Of a stretch of DNA of 64,000 nucleotides, positions 1 to 11,039 are shown piece after piece. This DNA is from Prorocentrum cordatum (taxonomy: Eukaryota; Sar; Dinophyceae; Prorocentrales; Prorocentraceae): the NCBI GenBank assembly GCA_963575745.1, contig CAUYUJ010009435.1, forward strand, positions 397,020 to 461,019, written 5' to 3'. How positions within the stretch are numbered: position 1 is the first letter of the stretch; the number at the start of each line of letters is the position of its first letter. A program made the translations under genes and the position numbers. The notes under the pieces are model-generated. The model was not told the origin of the DNA. It saw nothing but the letters and a program-made list of their open reading frames with translations, and did no database searches.

Positions 1-62
1 ATTTTCTGGGGAATCGACGATTAAGTGTGTCTGTGTGTTTTTTCCCTCCTGAATCTTCCCGC
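1..62 (+). repeat. Dispersed repeat copy, partial at the window edge
   Basis: It resembles 14315-14378. Both have a G-rich block, TCGACG, then a GTGTNTGTGTGTTT-like run and CCCTCCTGA. The original element is unknown. Confidence 0.55.
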
Positions 63-599
63 ACTCGAGCGAGGGAGGGAGCGCCAGGAAGAGGACAGGG
101 AGATGCCATCGCCGCTCGGCAACGCCAACAGCGCAGACAGGGGCACGACCGTTCGAGGCCGCTTGACCTGCGCGGTGCCATGAGCTAACGCACGAGCCTC
201 AGGGGAAAACGCGTTGAGACAACGGCAGACGCTGCGGCCGGGCCCTCGTCGCCACGGCTGGACGCGGCCCGGAAAACTGGTGCGAGTGGACCCTGGGAGG
301 GGTCAAGGAACGGATGCTGAGATGGGGATGGGCGCAGGGAGGGGGCTTCTCAGAAGGCCGGGGGGGCTTCTCAGGAGCGCCCGTCTTCCCAGCTTCCTCT
401 TCCATATATTTGTCCCTCAGCATTCATTACCCTCTTCACCCTCACGCTCCCATGATTCCTCCTCCCTCACCCTCCACCTACACGATGATGATCATGCATA
501 TCTTCATCGTGAGTCTCCCAACCTCATCTTCCTCCTCCTCGTCCTTTCTACGTGCTCCTCATCATATCATCCATAACCCTTGTCGTCAACGTCGTCACT

Positions 600-707
600 G
601 TCAGTAGCCTCGTCAACACCACCATCACCACCGTCGCCGTCGCCACTGCCGCCGTAACCGCCGATCGTATTCACCATGCGCATCCACATGACCATCATCA
701 TCGTGGC

Positions 708-743
<36 letters not shown>

Positions 744-803
744 CATCATCATCAGCAACACCATCAGCATCATCAGCATCATCAGCATCATCGTCGTTAT
801 CGC

Positions 804-865
<62 letters not shown>

Positions 866-1099
866 CAATCACCACCACCAGCATCCTCATCATGGTCCTT
901 CCCACCATCACCACCACCATCACCACCACCACCACCCCAGTCGTCAACATTGTCACTATCAGTATCATCATCATCATCAGCACCTTCGCCACCATCGCCA
1001 TCGCCGCTGCCACCATGATCACCTATCATATTACCCATACGCACCAGATTCCCCATGATCAACATCATCATCATCACACTCAGCATCGTAGTCATCATT

Positions 1100-1139
<40 letters not shown>

Positions 1140-1370
1140 GCATCAGCATCAGCACCAGCATCAGCATCAGCATCAGCATCAACATCCTCAACATCATCAG
1201 CGTTCGCATCCCCGTCATTTTCATTATCCTTGTTATCATTGGCATCATCTTCATCAGCATCATCATCGTCGTCACCGGTATCGTCATCGTCGTCGTCGTC
1301 ATCACGACAACGGCAACATCGCCATTAGCGTCATCATCACCACCACCACCGCCATCACCATCGCCTCCCT
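600..1370. repeat. CAT/ATC triplet microsatellite, interrupted
   Basis: Long runs of (CAT)n at about 707-745, 801-864 and 1090-1200, with mutated units between. It reads as poly-His, poly-Ile or poly-Met in the three frames, so open frames here have no coding meaning. Nothing else is recognisable in 63-600 or 1371-2312 except short CTC runs near 2083-2110. Confidence 0.95.
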
Positions 1371-2312
1371 TCTCTCCCGATTCCTTCCTGCTGCCTCCGC
1401 GCACGCGCGCGCGGGAGCCCGCGTGCCGGGGAGTGCGAGCGGGGTGGGGATCCTGGGGCGAGGTGGCGACGACGAAGACGACGACGACGCCGACGCCGAC
1501 GACGACATCGACGGACGACGACGACATCGGCGGATGACGGAGGCGAAGAGGAAGGACAAGGATGAGGACGGAGGACGACGGCGAGGATGGAGGATGGAAG
1601 GCAACGACGGTGCAACTCAAGGGAGCACGCGGACGAAGCAAGGGAAGAGGTGTGGATGAAGCCAGAGATGAGCAGGGAGATAAGGAAGAGGAACACGAAT
1701 TGGGGGGGCGAGGGGGAGAAGATCTCACCACACCGTCGAGCAACGGGTCCTCATCTCTGTCTCCCGCAGGTGTCCGTCCTTGCGAACGCGGGCGTCAACT
1801 CCCCTCCCCCCGCATCTGGCGCATTCCTCCTCCGCCTCCCACCCCCCCCCGTCCCTCTCGTCTTGCCCCTCTTCCACCCTCTCACTCTCTCTCGACATCC
1901 TCCTCCAAAAACCTGCTCGACCGTTGCCGCACAAGCCATATCCCTCCTGGGCGCGGCCTCGCTGGAGGGGAGCGCGATCGCAAGGACGGGTCGATGGTTT
2001 TCGCCGAAGCGGCGCGGCCGCTGACAGGGGGCTCACAAGCCTGGCCAACGTGCACCCCGTCAGCCTGGTCCTGCCCCCTCTCCTCCTCCTCCTCCTCCTC
2101 CTCCTCGTCTTCCTCTCCCTCCTCCGTCCTCCTCCTCCTCTCAAACAATTGTTATTCGAACGCACAATTTTGGTAACACTTGACAAACTCTTGCGCCTGC
2201 ACGGGGTGCTTGGGGGGGCGGCAAATCGTCCGCGCAAATTTCGGCGCGGCCGACTCTGTCGGCGAAAGTGAGAACGACCGACACTCGTTTCTTCAGGGCC
2301 AGGTTAAACCCA

Positions 2313-3200
2313 TGGAACACGTGTGCGGGATGAGGCACGCACGAACTCAACTCGAAACTGTTTGCACACAACTCCAAGTGCCGCAAGTGTGATCGTTCTG
2401 CCAGGTAACTCGCTCCGAAGGGTCAAGGTCAATGCCAAAGGAATGGCACGGGCGATAAGGATGACAAGAAGAAGGGCGTGGACATGGGGGGGAGAGTGCA
2501 TGGCGGTACCTCGCCAGCTCCAATAGGCGTCAGTCACGCAGCCATCGCGCTCTCGGGCGCGCTTGCAGCGGTGCGGGACCCGACAATCAAGACGTTGCTC
2601 GAGGAGCAGCTGGCGCAGACTCAGCGGGTGGAAGCGGCGACCACCTCGCCACTGGCAGCAGAGGAGGCGGCACGCCGCGCAGCAGGCGAGTGCCGTGACG
2701 CCAGTGCGAAGCATACGCAGGCGGCAGCGCAGGTGCAGAGGCTCGGGATCAGCCTGGGCAAAGCTCAGGAGAAAGAGGCCGAGGCGGTTCGAGCATTGAG
2801 GCCTGCCGGGCTGAGCACGGTCGAGACCAACGGAGGCACAGCTGGCGAGGCGTCAAGCGAGACGCCGACGTTTAACCAAACCTACGACGTGGAGTTCTTC
2901 AAGGAACTCGACAACGTCGATTGCAGTCCCGAAGAGAAGCAGGACTCGAGGAGCGTCGAGACGCAGATGACAGACTCGCGGGACTCGGTGGTCACGAAGG
3001 CCGAGGGGGCGGCCAAACGGAGAGCCAGAGCGATGGCCTCAAGGACGCGCGTCGAGGAGCGCCCGGGCGAGAAGCGCGAGGCGGCCGGCGAGGCGAATCA
3101 GGGCGGCGGAGGCGACTGCGCGGCTTTGGGCTGCAGCTGCAGCCGGCGCCCCCGCCGAGCCAGCGGCGGCAGAAGCCGCCAGTGGCAACGCGGGCGGTAA
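2313..3200 (+). pseudogene. LINE ORF1-like relic: zinc-finger remnant and coiled coil
   Basis: The frame reads W-N-T-C, a TGA at 2331, then HNSKCRKCDRSAR, a TAA at 2406, then an open stretch to 3200 (VRDPTIKTLLEEQLAQTQ, later YDVEFFKELDNVDC). The Trp/Cys start resembles the zinc finger of LINE 1 ORF1, and the Ala/Glu/Gln-rich centre should form a coiled coil. The tail is Arg/Gly-rich. Two stops in the finger region make it a relic. Homology is by layout only, and a MITE lies 470 bp downstream. Confidence 0.45.
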
Positions 3201-3670
3201 AGCGCAGGCGGCGCCGCCCATTTGCCCGGGGAGCCGAGCCAGCGGCGGGCGAGCCTGGGTCGTCCCGCGGCTGACAACGCCCCTGGCCGATGCTCAGAGG
3301 AGGTGGGGAGAGCAGCCCCTGGGGGATGCTCTCTCCATGTGTTTGACTTGTTTTTTCCCCAACGACTCCGGCTGTTGCCGAAGCCGCCGGGACCCCGACC
3401 TCGCCACTGACGTCCTGGCATGGCGAGCCGCAGGCAGCGGCCGCAGCTGTCGCCCCAGGGCACGCGCGGCGCAGATCCTCAAGCTGCTTGCGGCCCGTCT
3501 GCGCGACGGCGGGCCACTCGACGTCGCCTGGCCAGCGGCGCCGATGACCTCCCTGGCGGCCATGCCGGCCTCAGCGTGGCCAGCGCAGGCGACGGGCGCG
3601 CCGACGAGATCCGCGCTCATTCCGAGCCCGCCGATGCCTCAAAAAACTCCTCGGGGATGATGCCCTTCTC

Positions 3671-3824
3671 TAGGGGGCCACATGCGAACCCTACCCCTAC
3701 CCCCCACGATTTCTGAGGGGGAGGGTGGGGTTCACTTCGTTCGGGAGCTCTCGAGCGAAGTGAACCCCACCCTCCCCCTCAGAAATCGTGGGGGGTAGGG
3801 GTAGGGTTCGCATGTGGCCCCCTA
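3671..3824. mobile_element. Palindromic MITE, family A, copy 1
   Basis: Two 69-bp arms (3671-3739 and 3756-3824) are perfect reverse complements around a 16-nt loop. The arm begins TAGGGGGCCACATGCGAACC. TTCTC occurs on both outer sides (3666-3670 and 3825-3829), a possible target duplication. There is no coding capacity. Related copies lie at 27019-27172 and 29867-30017. Confidence 0.9.
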
Positions 3825-4115
3825 TTCTCGCGCGGAGCCTCGGGCACAGGTGCGTGCAGCAGCGCTGCCTGCACCCCTGCCTCAGCCAGGCACGTGCCGG
3901 CGGACGCGCCGGCGCCCCGCGCAAATGCGTCGGCGGCAAACGGGCGGCAGCTCAGAGGCCTGCGCAGATCGCCGACGAGCAAGGGGGGGCCATCATGCGC
4001 ATGACCATCTCGTCGAACTCGCGCTTGCCCAGCGCCTCCCTCTGCGAGTTGAAGGGCCGCTTGGTGGCCCGCCGCCATGCCTCATCGAGGCAGCTGAGGG
4101 CCGGCGATTTCAGAA
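3825..4115 (-). other. Possible coding fragment, minus strand
   Basis: On the minus strand, 4110-3960 reads SCLDEAWRRATKRPF then REALGKREFDEMVMRM, a composition that looks more like protein than the repeats around it. It sits between two MITEs and has no recognisable domain or start. I see nothing supportable in 3201-3670. Confidence 0.2.
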
Positions 4116-4306
4116 GCCTCCTGAATGGGGTCCGAGTAGGCGGGGTCCGAGGATCGCGCCGCATCGGAGATTGCATCGGCGACACCGGCGATGCACCGGA
4201 GCCATCGGCGAGCAGAAAAACGGGCACCACAGCGAGCCGCATCGGCGATGCATCGGCGACGCGGCGCGATCCTCGCCCCCATCTGCTCGGACCCAATCCG
4301 GGAGGC
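4116..4306. mobile_element. MITE family B, copy 1 (CATCGGCGATGC palindromes)
   Basis: Terminal inverted repeats of about 21 bp end in GGGTCCGAG and CTCGGACCC. The interior carries repeated CATCGGCGATGC-like palindromes and GCGCGATCCTCG. It is non-coding. A second copy lies at 16795-16967. Confidence 0.75.
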
Positions 4307-4538
4307 CTATAACTTGCCGTCGAGTTCGGCCTGTGGGGCCGGCCATCGTGCCGCATGTCCGGCTTCCACTGACCCGGGTCAATGCAAACCCGGGCCAGTC
4401 AGGCTCATGCAGGAACCCGCAGCCTCCTGAAGGATCCTGCGCGCCAGCCCGGGTCAGTGCACCCCTTCTTGCTCTGCAGGATCCTGCAACACACGGCGCT
4501 CTGGCCGACCCCCGCCTGCATTGGTCCCCGTCCCTACC

Positions 4539-5938
4539 ATCGGGTCGGGCGAAAGGGGGGGATCGCAAAGGGGGGGGGGGGGAGAATCAGCGAGAGAGCG
4601 TGATCCACCGCCGCTTTAACTGTGGAAAATTGCCAACCTTTTCCTCCGGAAACCCGGGGGTCTCCCCCACCCCCCCTCCGAAAATCCCCCCCCCCCCCCC
4701 CCCCCTGCCGGAACCCTCCCCCCCCCCCCCCCCCCCCTCCCTCCCGGCAAAAACCCCCTCCCTCCCCTAACCCCTCCCCCCTCCCCCTCCCCCCCCCCCC
4801 CCCTCAAAACCGGGGGGGTCACTACCGGTTCGAACCCCCCCCCCCCCCCCCCCTTCCGGATCCGGAAAACCGGGGGGGTCACTACCGGTTGGAACCCCCC
4901 CCCCCTCGAAAACCGCAGGGGGGTCACTACCGGTTCGACCCCCCCCCCCACGCACCGCCAGCAAACGACTCCCGGTCCCTACCACCGCTCGCATCACATC
5001 CCCCACTGTTGTTCCCAGCACCACTGTCCTCACCACCACTGTCCCCACTGGTTCCACCACCGTCCCTATTGTCCCCACCAATGCCCCCACCACTGTCGCA
5101 CTGTCCCCACTGTTCCCACAACTGTTCCCACCACGGTTCCACTCTCCCCACTGTCTCCACGGACCCAACCACTGCCTATCCCCATTGTCCCCACTGTCCC
5201 ACTGACTCCTCCGCTGTCCCACTGAGCTGTCCCACTGTTTCCACCACTGTCCCCACTGTCCCCACCACTGTCCCCACTGTACCTCTGTCCCATTGTCCCA
5301 CCGCCGTCCTCGCCACCGCCTTTACCAGTGTCCCCACCACCATTGTACCCTCCACTGTCCCAGTGTTTCCACCTCATTCCCACTGTCCCCACACCACTGT
5401 CCCCACCACCACCGTTCCCACCACTGTCCACTGTCCCCCCTGTTCCCACCATTGTCCCCACCACTGTCCCCACCACTACCGTCCCCACCACTGTCCCACT
5501 GTCCCCCCACTGTCCCCACCACTGTCCCGCTGTCCCCTCACCACTGTCCCCACCAACACCGTCCCCACCACTGTCCGCACCCCCACTCGGTTTTCGAGGG
5601 GGGGGGGGGTTCGAACCGGTAGTGACCCCCCCCCCCTTTTCATGATGAGCTGGGGGGGGGGGGGGAGGGGTTCGAACCGGTAGTGACCCCCCCCGGTTTT
5701 CCGGAGGGGGGGGGGGGGGGAGGGGTTCGAACCGGTAGTGACCCCCCCCGGTTTTCCGCCAGCAGCGGTAGAACACGCTCTTTCGAATCAGCTCACGTAG
5801 CTGATTTTCCCGGTGCCTCCCGGCGCCGGAGGCGGCCATGTATCGAGAAATGGGCCCCTCGGTGAGGCCGAAATCAGCTGCATGCAGCAGATTTCGTAAC
5901 CCCCCCTTTCCGAATCCCCCCCTTTCGCCCGGCCCGAT
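4539..5938. mobile_element. 1.4-kb foldback element with satellite core
   Basis: The ends are inverted copies beginning ATCGGGYCGGGCGAAAGG, flanked by ACC on both sides (4536-4538 and 5939-5941), a possible 3-bp target duplication. Inside each arm are three copies of a unit containing GGGTCACTACCGGTTCGAA, in opposite orientation in the two arms (4800-4945 and 5607-5757). The core (about 4970-5580) is a degenerate CCACTGTCC/CCACCACTG satellite. It has no transposase. Confidence 0.75.
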
Positions 5939-6325
5939 ACCAGCTCGACTGGGGCCATCACGCACGGGCCCAGGGCGCCCTCTTCTTTGGCCGGGGGGCA
6001 CGGCTCGCTCTGCACGCTCGGGCCGCCCGGGGGGGGGGGGGGCGCGCAGAGCCCATGGAGAAGTGCTGGCGGCGAGACGCCACAGGGCTCGAGTAGATCG
6101 ACTGCAGAATTGCTTCAGCCCCAAACACTGCTCGCCGAACCCACTGAAGAGACGTAGAGCCTGTGTAGATGCACGAACATTGTACGCCCTTGGCTGTGGA
6201 CTCGACGGCGAAAACAATTCTGGGCACATCGATTCTGCAATCGACCTCCTGCTCGAGGTGTGCCCGCTGCCTAGGTCACAGCAGCTTCGCGCATCGCGCC
6301 CCGCGACGCGCGCGGTTACCTTTCG

Positions 6326-6374
6326 GTCGGGCCTCGGGCCTGTCCCCCTACAGGGGGATTTTGGGCGAACAATC
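6326..6374 (+). mobile_element. Partial MITE family C (left end)
   Basis: GTCGGGCCT is followed by CTGTCCCCCTACAGGGGG and TTTTGGGCGAACAATC. This is the left terminal part of the family found complete at 42528-42705. The flanking region 5939-6325 shows nothing else recognisable. Confidence 0.6.
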
Positions 6375-6419
6375 AATTACTCACTGCGTCGAGCTCCCCA
6401 TATGTGCATCTCATGTTTT

Positions 6420-6872
6420 ATTCCCCATATCCTAAGATGGGGTTCTTGTTATTACTTGGACGCCTCCTACTGCCTCTCCCTCCTCCTCTTTCCTCCTCCC
6501 CTCCTCCTCTTTCCTCATACTCAGACCTACTCATACTCAGACTTACTCATACTCAGACTTACTCATACTCAGACCTACTCATACTCAGACTTACTCACAC
6601 TCAGACATACTCATACACAGACTTACTCATACACAGACTTACTCACACCCAGACGTACTCATACACAGACTTACTCATACCCAGACTTACTCATACACAG
6701 TATTACTCATACTCAGACTTACTCATACCCAGACGTACACATACACAGACTTTCTCATACACAGACCTACTCATACCCAGACTTACTCATACACAGACTT
6801 ACTCATACACAGACTTACTCATACTCAGGCATACTCATACTCAGACCTACTCATACACAGACTTACTCAACA
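6420..6872. repeat. 16-bp minisatellite with a foldback-type left end
   Basis: 6420-6472 resembles the terminal repeat of the foldback at 61459-62236 (CCCCA, then GATGGGGTTCTTGTT). After a short CTC run, about 22 units of TCATACTCAGACTTAC follow with point variants. The period of 16 makes it read through all three frames. Confidence 0.85.
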
Positions 6873-6879
6873 CACATCA

Positions 6880-6965
6880 GATTTGGAGGATGTCTCAAGC
6901 GGGGCGCTGGTTTCAGCACCCCTAAGGGGAGCCGCCAGGGGTGTTTGCACGGGCTCGTTCGCCCC
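6880..6965 (+). repeat. 86-bp dispersed repeat, left inverted copy
   Basis: It carries GGATGTCTCAAGCGGGGCGC and GGTGTTTGCACGGGCTCG. Reverse-complement copies with few changes lie at 13262-13350 and 13412-13501, bracketing the domain between. Confidence 0.8.
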
Positions 6966-6969
6966 GAGA

Positions 6970-9900
6970 CGGCGCACAAGGCCCCCAAGAGGGCCCCAAG
7001 AGGGCCCCCAAGAGGGGGAACACGAACTGACATTTCGAACCCTGGTCCCCAAAAGGTGTCCAAGGAGCCCCGGGCGGCCCACAAGAGGGTCAAAAGAGGC
7101 CTCAAGAGGCCCCCAAGAGGACCTCGAAAGGCCCCAAAACACCGCATCCAAGAAGCATCCAAGAGACCTCTCAAGAGATCCCAACAGGTGTCCAAAGGCC
7201 TTTGTCCCACAACCCAAGCACGGTGGCAGGATGGTCCGAAGGCCACCAGAGAGTGATATCCGCCGCCCCCTTGTGATTTATCACAGGGCTGCCTGGCGTG
7301 CTGGATCCTATCGGTTTTGGTTTGGATTCTTTTCCAAAAGACTCCCCCTGGGGCTCCAGCGCGTCCCGCCGGCCACCCGGAAAGGCTCTTAAGGAGCTCA
7401 ATTCCCCAATATTTCGCTCAAGATGGCCCAAGATGGCCTCCTCCAAGATGGCCACGTTGGCCCAAAATGGCCTCCAAGATGGTCCAAGATGGCCTCCAAG
7501 ACGGCCCAACAGAGTCCAAGATACCTCCAAATTCGCCCAAGAAGCCTCCAAGACGGCCCTAGACAACCCAAGAGGCCTCCAAAAGGTCCTCAAGGAGGGC
7601 CCGAAGAGGCCAAAATCATTGGTTTGCAAAAAGTTTTGACAGATTTGGGCATTTGCTTATTTTCGGCCTTCCGACTGCTCAAGACGGCCCAAGAGGCCCC
7701 CAAGATCGCCCCAAGATCGCCCATGAGGCCTCCGAGATGGCCCCGTGACGGCCCAAAAAGCTCCGAAGACGGCCCCAAGAGGGCCCCAAGACGACCCAAG
7801 AGGCGTCCAAGGCGCCCAAGATGGCCTCGAAGACAGCCCTGACGACGAGGCCCCCCAGACGTCCCCAAGATGCCCACGAGGCCCCCATGACGGCCCAAGA
7901 GGCCCCCAAGACGGTCCCAAGACGGCCCCAAGAGGGCCCCAAGACGGGCCAAGAGGCCTCCAAGACGCCCAAGATGGCCCCTAAGACGGCCCCGAAGCGC
8001 CCCAAGAGGGCCCCAAGTCGTCCCAGAGAGGCCCCCAAGACGGCTCCCGACGGCGACAGACGTGCCAGGAACCCACCAAGATGGCAAAAGTTGACTCGAA
8101 GCTTGCCCAAGACGGCCCAAGAGCCGCCAAGAGGGCCTCCAGGAAGACCAGAAAAGGCCAAAAGCACTTATCTTCCTTAGGTTTTTGAAGGGTTTTGACG
8201 TTTGCTTCTTTTCGGCTCTCCGACTGCCCGAGACGGCCTAAGAGCCCCCAAAGATCCCCCAAAGATCGCTCAAGAGGCCTCCAAGATGGCCCCAGAACGG
8301 CCCAAGAGGCCCCCAAGACGGCCCCAAGAGGCCCCAAAACGGCCCAGGAAGCCTTTAAGACGCCCAGGATGGCCTCTTGGGCTGCCCTGGAGCATTCCAA
8401 GAGGGCCCCAAATCGACCCAGAGAGGCCCCCCAAACGGCTTCCGACGGCAAGACGGCCGAAGATGGCCCTAAGATGGCCCAAGACAGCCCAAGAGGCCTC
8501 TAAGAGGGCCTCCAGGAAGGCCCGGAAAAGCCAAGATCATTGATTTCCTATGAGTTTTTGAAGGATTGTGGCATTTGCTTTTTTTCTGCCTTCCGACGGC
8601 CCGAGAAGGCCCAACTGCCCCCAAAGATCGCCCAAGAGGCCCTCAAGACGGCCCCAAGAGGCCCCCAAGACGGCCCAAGAGGCCTCCAAAGAGCCTTCTA
8701 AGACGTCCTCCAAGAAGGCTCGAAAGGGTCAAAATGGCCTCCAGACGGCCAAGATGACCTTCAAGAAGCCCACGTGTTCCCCGAAGGCTTTCCAAACCGA
8801 CTCGGGGAACACATGGTCCGATAGCTTGGCGGGTCTGGCTTCAACGTTCGGCCACATAGGCGCTTCCAAACAGGCAGGGGGCGGCAGTGATTCGCCGTAG
8901 GCGTCTTCGATCCGCCGCCCTCTGTTGGCGTGCCACAGGGGTGCCCAGCGTGCTAGACCCTTTCGGTTTTGGTTTTGGTTTTTTCCAAAAGAACTCCCCC
9001 TGGGGTTTCGGCCCGTCATGCCGTCCACCCTGAAAGGCTCTCAATCCCGGAACAATCCCCCAAGACGGCTCCAGATGGCCTCCAAGATGGTCATATTGGC
9101 CCAAGATGGTCTCCAAGATGGTCCAAGATGGCCTCCAAGTCAGCCCAAGATGGTCCAAGACGGCCTCCAAGACGGCCTAAGATGGCCTCAATATTGCCCA
9201 AGACGGCCCAAGAGGCCCCCAAGAGGTCTCCAAGATGGCCCAAGAGGCCTCCAAGAGGGCCTCCAGGAGGACCCGAAGGGTTTTGACAGGTTTTGGCATT
9301 TGCTACTTTTCGGCCTTCCGACGGCTCAAGACGGTCCAAGAGGCCCCAAAGATCGCCCCAAGATCGCCCACGAGGCCTCCAAGATGGCCACATGACGGCC
9401 CCAGAGGCCCCCCAAGAGGCATCCAAGATGGCCAAGATAGCCTCCAAGACAGCTAAAATGACCCCAAGATGCCTCCAAGATCCGAGACGGCCTAAGATGG
9501 CCTCAATATTGCCCAAGACGGCCCAAGAGGCCTCCAAGAGGTCTCCAAGACGGCCCAAGAGGCCTCCAAGAGGTCCCCCAGGAGGACCCGAAGAGACCAA
9601 CATTATTGCTTTTCCTTAGGTTTTTGAAGCATTTTGGCATGTGTTTCTTCTCGGCATCCCGACGGCTGAAGACGGCCCAAGATGTCCCAAAGATCGCCAC
9701 AAGATCGCCCACGAGGCCTCCAAGATGGCCCCATGACGGCCCCAGAGGCCCCCAATACAGCCCCAAGAGGCCCTTCAAGACGGCCAAGGTGGCCTCCAAG
9801 ACGGCTGAGATGGCCCCAAGATGCCTCCAAGACGGCCCAGGATGCATCGAAGACGGCCTAAGACGGCCCAAGAGGCCCCCAAGAGGCGCCCAAGACGGCC

Positions 9901-10385
9901 CAAGACGCCTCCAAGCGGTCGTCCAGGAGGGCCCGAAGAAACCAAAATCATTGTGTTTTTCGAAGGGTTTTGACAGATTGCGGCATTTGCTTCTTCTCGG
10001 CATTCTGACGGCTCAAGACGGCCCAAGAGGCCCCAAGATCGCCCCAAGATCGCCCACGAGGCCTCCAAGATCGCCCCGTGACGGCTCAAAAAGCTCAGAA
10101 GACGGCCCCAAGAGGGCCCCAAGACGACCCAAGAGGCGTCCAAGGCGCCCAAGATGGCCTCGAAGACAGCCCTGAAATGCCCCAAGATGGCCCCAAGACG
10201 ACCCAGACAGGCCCCCATGACGGCTTCCGACGGCGTCAGACAAGCCAGGAACGCCCTAAGACTGCCAAAGAGACCCCCAAGACCAAAGGCCCCCAGCAGG
10301 CCCAAGGAGGCCCCGAAGAGGCCTCCAAGAGGCCCCCAGCAAGCCCCCAGGAAGCCCCAGGATTGCCCCAGAAGGCGCCCAAGAG
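6970..10385 (+). repeat. CCAAGAYGGCC degenerate array with spacers and leaders
   Basis: An 11-13 bp unit close to CCAAGAYGGCC or CAAGAGGCCTC recurs for over 3 kb. It is broken six times by an 80-bp spacer (near 7616, 8162, 8534, 9270, 9600 and 9947) with TTTTGACAG, CATTTGCTTCTTTTCGGC and TCCGACGGCTCAAGACGGCC-like parts. A longer leader with TTCGGTTTTGG and AACTCCCCCTGGGG occurs at 7255-7400 and 8915-9050. No gene is supported in it. Confidence 0.85.
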
Positions 10386-10386
10386 G

Positions 10387-10436
10387 CCTCCTCCTCCTCC
10401 TCCTCCTCCTCCTCCTCCTCCTCCTCCTCCTCCTTT
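10387..10436. repeat. CTC microsatellite
   Basis: A pure CTC run. After it, 10475-10625 repeats the leader block seen at 8775-8950 (CCGACTCGGGGAAC, then TAGCTTGG). Nothing is recognisable in 10626-11039. Confidence 0.95.
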
Positions 10437-11039
10437 TTCCTGATCCTCTCCCTCCTCCACGTCTTGCCCCCCACGCGTTCCCCGAAGTCTTTCCAAACCG
10501 ACTCGGGGAACAACTGGCCCGATAGCTTGGCCGAGCTCTGGCCCAACTCTCGGCCACATAAGCGTTTTCCGCCGCCCCCTGTTGATTCATCAGAGGGGTG
10601 CCTGGCGTGCTGAATCATTCCGCTGTTTTCTTTTTTTTCCGCGACCAGCTCTTGAAAAAATGATGCAGTCAATTCACTGGGCTGACAGCAGGCGGACGTC
10701 GCCTGCAAGCCAGCATTGCAGCCTGACACGCCTTGGCGCGAACGGCACACCGCCTTTTTTGTGGGGCGATCTAGGCACTGGTGCGTGGGAACACGTGGCG
10801 CTCAAGCGCCAAAGGGTTGGTGCTGAATGTAGCCGCAACCTTACAAAAAGACTGCCGTCTGTGTCGGACCAGACTAGGCAGTTACTGATGCTATGAAGAG
10901 AAAAAAGTATAGCGCAGTGCCTCGGGCGGCTATCGTTGTACCCTTTGCTCCAACGTATTGCGAGGGATAGCTGCGCGGCGCGTCAGGGAGCGAGGAGGAG
11001 GGAGGGAGATTATAGGAAGGCCTCAACCTCCGCGTCGTG

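Noticed and set aside
676-1743. Long open frames reading poly-His, poly-Ile, poly-Met or poly-Asp
   Set aside because: They are frames of the CAT microsatellite, open on both strands, without motifs.
6514-6872. Possible CRISPR array
   Set aside because: The units are contiguous 16-bp repeats without unique spacers, in eukaryotic DNA.
6970-10385. Proline/arginine-rich repeat protein encoded by the CCAAGAYGGCC array
   Set aside because: The unit length drifts between 11 and 13 bp, so no frame is maintained, and open frames are short on both strands.
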